A program made the position numbers and the translations under genes. The notes under the pieces are model-generated. The model did no database searches. It was given only the letters and a program-made list of their open reading frames with translations, and was not told the origin of the DNA. Below, one piece after another: positions 24,963 to 26,833 of a DNA stretch of 26,833 bases (its first letter is position 1; each line of letters begins with the position of its first letter). The stretch comes from Firmicutes bacterium UBA4975 (GTDB lineage: Bacteria > Bacillota > Proteinivoracia > UBA4975): NCBI GenBank assembly GCA_002397155.1, contig DGZR01000078.1:527-27359 (forward strand), given 5' to 3'.

Positions 24963-25759
24963 TGGCCCACGCCGCCCCCCAGGCGGAGGAGGGCTTCTAA
25001 GACGCCGCCCCCGATAGCCCGGGCTTTTTCTGAGATGGTGAAGCAGTAGTCCCGAATACCCCGGGGGTCGATGTCCCCCAGCTTGGTGCGGGCTATGACC
25101 GGGGTCCCCGACCTGAGCAGGCCCCGGATGACGCCGCCGATGGTGGCGGTGACGGGAAAGCCGTCGATGGCCCCAAAGATCTCACCAGCCCCGATAAAGT
25201 CCCCGATGCGGCGCTCCGAGGTGAACACTCCCGACCGGGAGACTTTAATCACCCGTTCCCCCCGGTAACCCCCGATTTCTCCGGGGCTGCCGGTGTCCGC
25301 TTCGGCGGTGCCGGCGTAGAGGACCCGGCCCATGTTGTGGCCCCGATTAGTCTCGATGACGGCGTGGACGTCTTCTCCGGCGGTGAAGCCCGGGCCCAGC
25401 CCGATGACCACCGGGGCCTCGTCCAGGCGCGTGCCCAGGTTCACTTTGGCCAGGCGGGCGTCTACCAGGGCCAGGGGCTCTATGGCGGCCAGGTCCTCTC
25501 CCCGGATTTCCTGACTGAGGACGGGCACCTGGCCCCGGCGGCAGCAGTCCAGGGCCTGGGCCAGGGTGGCGACCTGCCGGGCCCGGACCCCTTCGATCTC
25601 AATGCTGCCATCGTAAACCGCCTGGGCGAAAGCCACCCCCCGGCGCACAGCCAGGGGTTGGGGCAGCTCAGTCAAGAGCAGGCTGTAACCCACCGCCTGC
25701 AAGCGATGGGCAACGCCGGTAGCCATTTCTCCGGCGCCGCGGATGAACACTAATTTCAC
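24959..25759 (-). CDS. yqeB: YqeB, EF2563-family selenium-dependent hydroxylase protein
   Basis: A 266-residue member of the EF2563/YqeB family, found with selenium-dependent molybdenum hydroxylases and predicted to take part in making or inserting their labile selenium cofactor. It starts with a Rossmann-like strand and glycine turn (VFIRGAGEMATGVAHRL), has the VDARLAKVNLGTR block in the middle, GLGPGFTAGEDVHAVIETNRGHNMGRV (family landmark, about 120-146), and ends with AIGGGVLEALLRL. The GTG at 25759 overlaps the mocA stop by four bases, and yqeC overlaps its end by four, making a tight three-gene unit. The reaction is not established. Confidence 0.93.
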   Translation of the reverse strand: MKLVFIRGAGEMATGVAHRLQAVGYSLLLTELPQPLAVRRGVAFAQAVYDGSIEIEGVRARQVATLAQALDCCRRGQVPVLSQEIRGEDLAAIEPLALVDARLAKVNLGTRLDEAPVVIGLGPGFTAGEDVHAVIETNRGHNMGRVLYAGTAEADTGSPGEIGGYRGERVIKVSRSGVFTSERRIGDFIGAGEIFGAIDGFPVTATIGGVIRGLLRSGTPVIARTKLGDIDPRGIRDYCFTISEKARAIGGGVLEALLRLGGGVGQ

Positions 25760-26373
25760 TTGTCCTTCCCCCCTTCGGGATGGTGCCGCCGGTAATCTTC
25801 GGGATAGTCTAGATCGAGAAAGATGGCCGGGCTGGCCACCGGGAGATAAACCACCCTTTCTTCATGGCGGCGCAGGAGGTTTCTCAGCCCTCCCTCTTCT
25901 TCTTCTAATGCGAGGATTTCCGGCACGTATTTTTTTTGGACCAAGACCGGGTGCCCCCGGCGGCCTCGGTGCACCGGCACGAGAAAGTCCGGCCCGGCCT
26001 TTAACCAGTAGTCCCCCAGGGGGGCGACCAGGTCCGGGGTGAGCAGGGGCTGATCCCCCAGAAACAGGGCGAAGCCCCGGGAAGGGGAGGGCAGGTCCGC
26101 CACTCCCCTTTGAATTGAGGAGAGCATTCCCCTTTCAAACTGAGGGTTTTCCAGCAGAACCAGGCGAGGGTCGGCAATCCCCCGCAAGCGGGGTAGTACC
26201 TGTTCCCGGCCCGCCCCCAGCACTACCCGCACCTCGTCGTCAAATTGGGGACAGGCCAGGACCGTCCCGACCACTGTCTCCAGGATTGTTTTATCCCCCT
26301 GCCAGGGCAGCAACTGCTTGAGACTGCCCATGCGCCTGCCCTGGCCGGCGGCCAAGATTATCGCGGTAAGCAC
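25756..26373 (-). CDS. mocA: MocA-like molybdenum cofactor cytidylyltransferase
   Basis: A 205-residue nucleotidyltransferase of the MobA/MocA fold. It has the nucleotide-binding LAAGQGRRMG (7-16), KQLLPW, and the metal-binding FLGDQPLLT (GDQP at 106-109). MocA attaches CMP to molybdopterin to make the MCD cofactor of xanthine-oxidase-type hydroxylases. The neighbours yqeB and yqeC point to a selenium-dependent hydroxylase rather than formate dehydrogenase, which uses the GMP form. The start is a GTG at 26373 with GAGGTGG about nine bases upstream; that site lies inside the last codons of a possible 38-residue leader ORF. Nucleotide preference (CTP or GTP) cannot be read with certainty. Confidence 0.9.
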   Translation of the reverse strand: MLTAIILAAGQGRRMGSLKQLLPWQGDKTILETVVGTVLACPQFDDEVRVVLGAGREQVLPRLRGIADPRLVLLENPQFERGMLSSIQRGVADLPSPSRGFALFLGDQPLLTPDLVAPLGDYWLKAGPDFLVPVHRGRRGHPVLVQKKYVPEILALEEEEGGLRNLLRRHEERVVYLPVASPAIFLDLDYPEDYRRHHPEGGKDK

Positions 26374-26376
26374 GTT

Positions 26377-26493
26377 TTAGTCCACCTCGCTCCCTGGTAA
26401 ACTTTCTTCAGGAAAAAGCCAAAGTCCTCTATTGCCCCAAAAAGAGGGAAAGGGGGGGGGAAATATCCCCTGGAAACCCCCGGTGATTAACAT
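26377..26493 (-). CDS. Possible 38-residue leader peptide upstream of mocA
   Basis: A short frame from ATG 26493 to TAA 26377, with AGGAG seven bases before the ATG, ending three bases before the mocA GTG. The peptide begins MLITGGFQGIFPPPFPS and ends with GLWLFPEESLPGSEVD, so it has many aromatic and Pro residues. The mocA ribosome binding site lies in its last codons, which would couple the two. Its middle is encoded by nine consecutive C (three Pro codons spread over the run). I know no family. It could be a chance frame. Confidence 0.45.
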   Translation of the reverse strand: MLITGGFQGIFPPPFPSFWGNRGLWLFPEESLPGSEVD

Positions 26494-26529
26494 ATTCAAC
26501 TCCTGAATAAATAATTTTAAGCCTTACCC

Positions 26530-26557
26530 TTGACACCCGGACTGCATCTGTTATTAT
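26530..26557 (+). promoter_or_regulatory. Promoter of the divergent ABC exporter gene
   Basis: Perfect -35 TTGACA (26530-26535), a 16-base spacer, and -10 TATTAT (26552-26557, 5 of 6). The predicted start is about 24 bases before the ATG at 26588. On the minus strand a TATAAT overlaps this -10 (26558-26553), but it has no good -35. Confidence 0.75.
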
Positions 26558-26587
26558 AGAGATAATCTGTAAGGGGAGGTTGACATT

Positions 26588-26833
26588 ATGAAGTTTAAGC
26601 CCCTGTTGCGGCTGTTCAAATTGGCCCCCAAGCTAAAGATATGGGCTTGGCTGGCCGGAATTATCCTGATCTTTGAAGCGGTCTCCGCCCCGGTGGTGGG
26701 CGAATTGATCCGCCGCATGACCGACGCCCTGTTCACCCCGGGCTATACCGGTTTTCAAGGCTTCATCTGGGCGACGGTAGCCCTGGTGGCTACTTTTACC
26801 GTCCTGGCCTGGGTGCGCACCCGGATATTGGCC
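26588..26833 (+). CDS. ABC exporter, N-terminal membrane part (truncated by window)
   Basis: The only plus-strand gene, open to the window edge for 82 codons. It begins MKFKPLLRLFKLAPKLKIW and continues with a first hydrophobic helix (LAGIILIFEAVSAPVVGELI) and a second (ATVALVATFTVLAW). This is the usual start of a type I ABC exporter with fused membrane and ATPase domains (MsbA/LmrA type). GGGGAGGT lies eight bases before the ATG, and a good promoter is 30 bases further upstream. The ATPase half is outside the window, so substrate and exact family remain open. It is divergent from the mocA operon. Confidence 0.75.
   Translation, partial: MKFKPLLRLFKLAPKLKIWAWLAGIILIFEAVSAPVVGELIRRMTDALFTPGYTGFQGFIWATVALVATFTVLAWVRTRILA

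Noticed and set aside
25756..25758. Further UGA codons as selenocysteine (ends of mocA, yqeB, selA)
   Set aside because: These TGA triplets are ordinary stops within short gene overlaps; no conserved continuation or SECIS-like hairpin follows.
26440..26558. Minus-strand promoter for the mocA operon using TATAAT at 26558-26553
   Set aside because: No -35 match at a workable distance, so it is mentioned only as an overlap with the plus-strand promoter.

Overview
The window (about 60% GC by eye) looks like the chromosome of an anaerobic, probably acetogenic or syntrophic Firmicute of the Moorella/Peptococcaceae kind. The reasons are strong AGGAGG ribosome binding sites, frequent TTG and GTG starts, a HrcA/CIRCE-controlled groESL operon, a full bacterial selenocysteine (Sec) apparatus with fdhD, and the accessory genes of selenium-dependent molybdenum hydroxylases. 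I cannot name the species. Every gene except the last is on the minus strand.

Layout from left to right (transcription runs right to left). 1-3408: a DUF58 protein, a TgpA-like membrane transglutaminase and the N-terminus of a MoxR AAA+ ATPase, behind a promoter with a perfect 12-bp palindrome. 3518-5597: groES-groEL with CIRCE, promoter and a rho-independent terminator. 5767-11043: the selenium block selA-selB-selD-selC-fdhD. SelD is itself a selenoprotein: its N-terminus is hidden by an in-frame UGA, it starts at a TTG, and a bacterial SECIS hairpin follows the UGA. selC (tRNA-Sec) has its own promoter. 11097-11936: a DegV lipid-binding protein. 12045-24183: an eight-gene cluster of an exported membrane protein, an ABC ATPase and permease, a coiled-coil membrane protein with a Gly/Gln/Ser/Glu repeat, MoxR, DUF58, and two membrane-anchored VWA proteins. 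24213-26493: yqeC, yqeB and mocA, with a possible 38-residue leader peptide in front. 26530-26833: promoter and start of a divergent ABC exporter gene on the plus strand.

How the genes fit together. SelD makes selenophosphate. SelA uses it to charge the selC tRNA, and SelB delivers that tRNA to UGA codons, including the one in selD. The same selenophosphate could serve the YqeB/YqeC/MocA branch, which matures selenium-dependent molybdenum hydroxylases. FdhD supplies sulfur to the cofactor of formate dehydrogenase, the usual selenoenzyme client.

The best candidate for an undescribed system is the 12-24 kb cluster. It joins an ABC-2 transporter to a MoxR-DUF58-VWA module, and three of its proteins seem to share a glutamine-amidotransferase-like fold next to membrane helices. 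Two short repeat families lie in or beside it; one copy has inserted in frame into the C-terminus of the large VWA gene. No stretch over 300 bases lacks a gene; the largest gaps (5501-5766 and 16390-16670) hold the regulatory elements listed.
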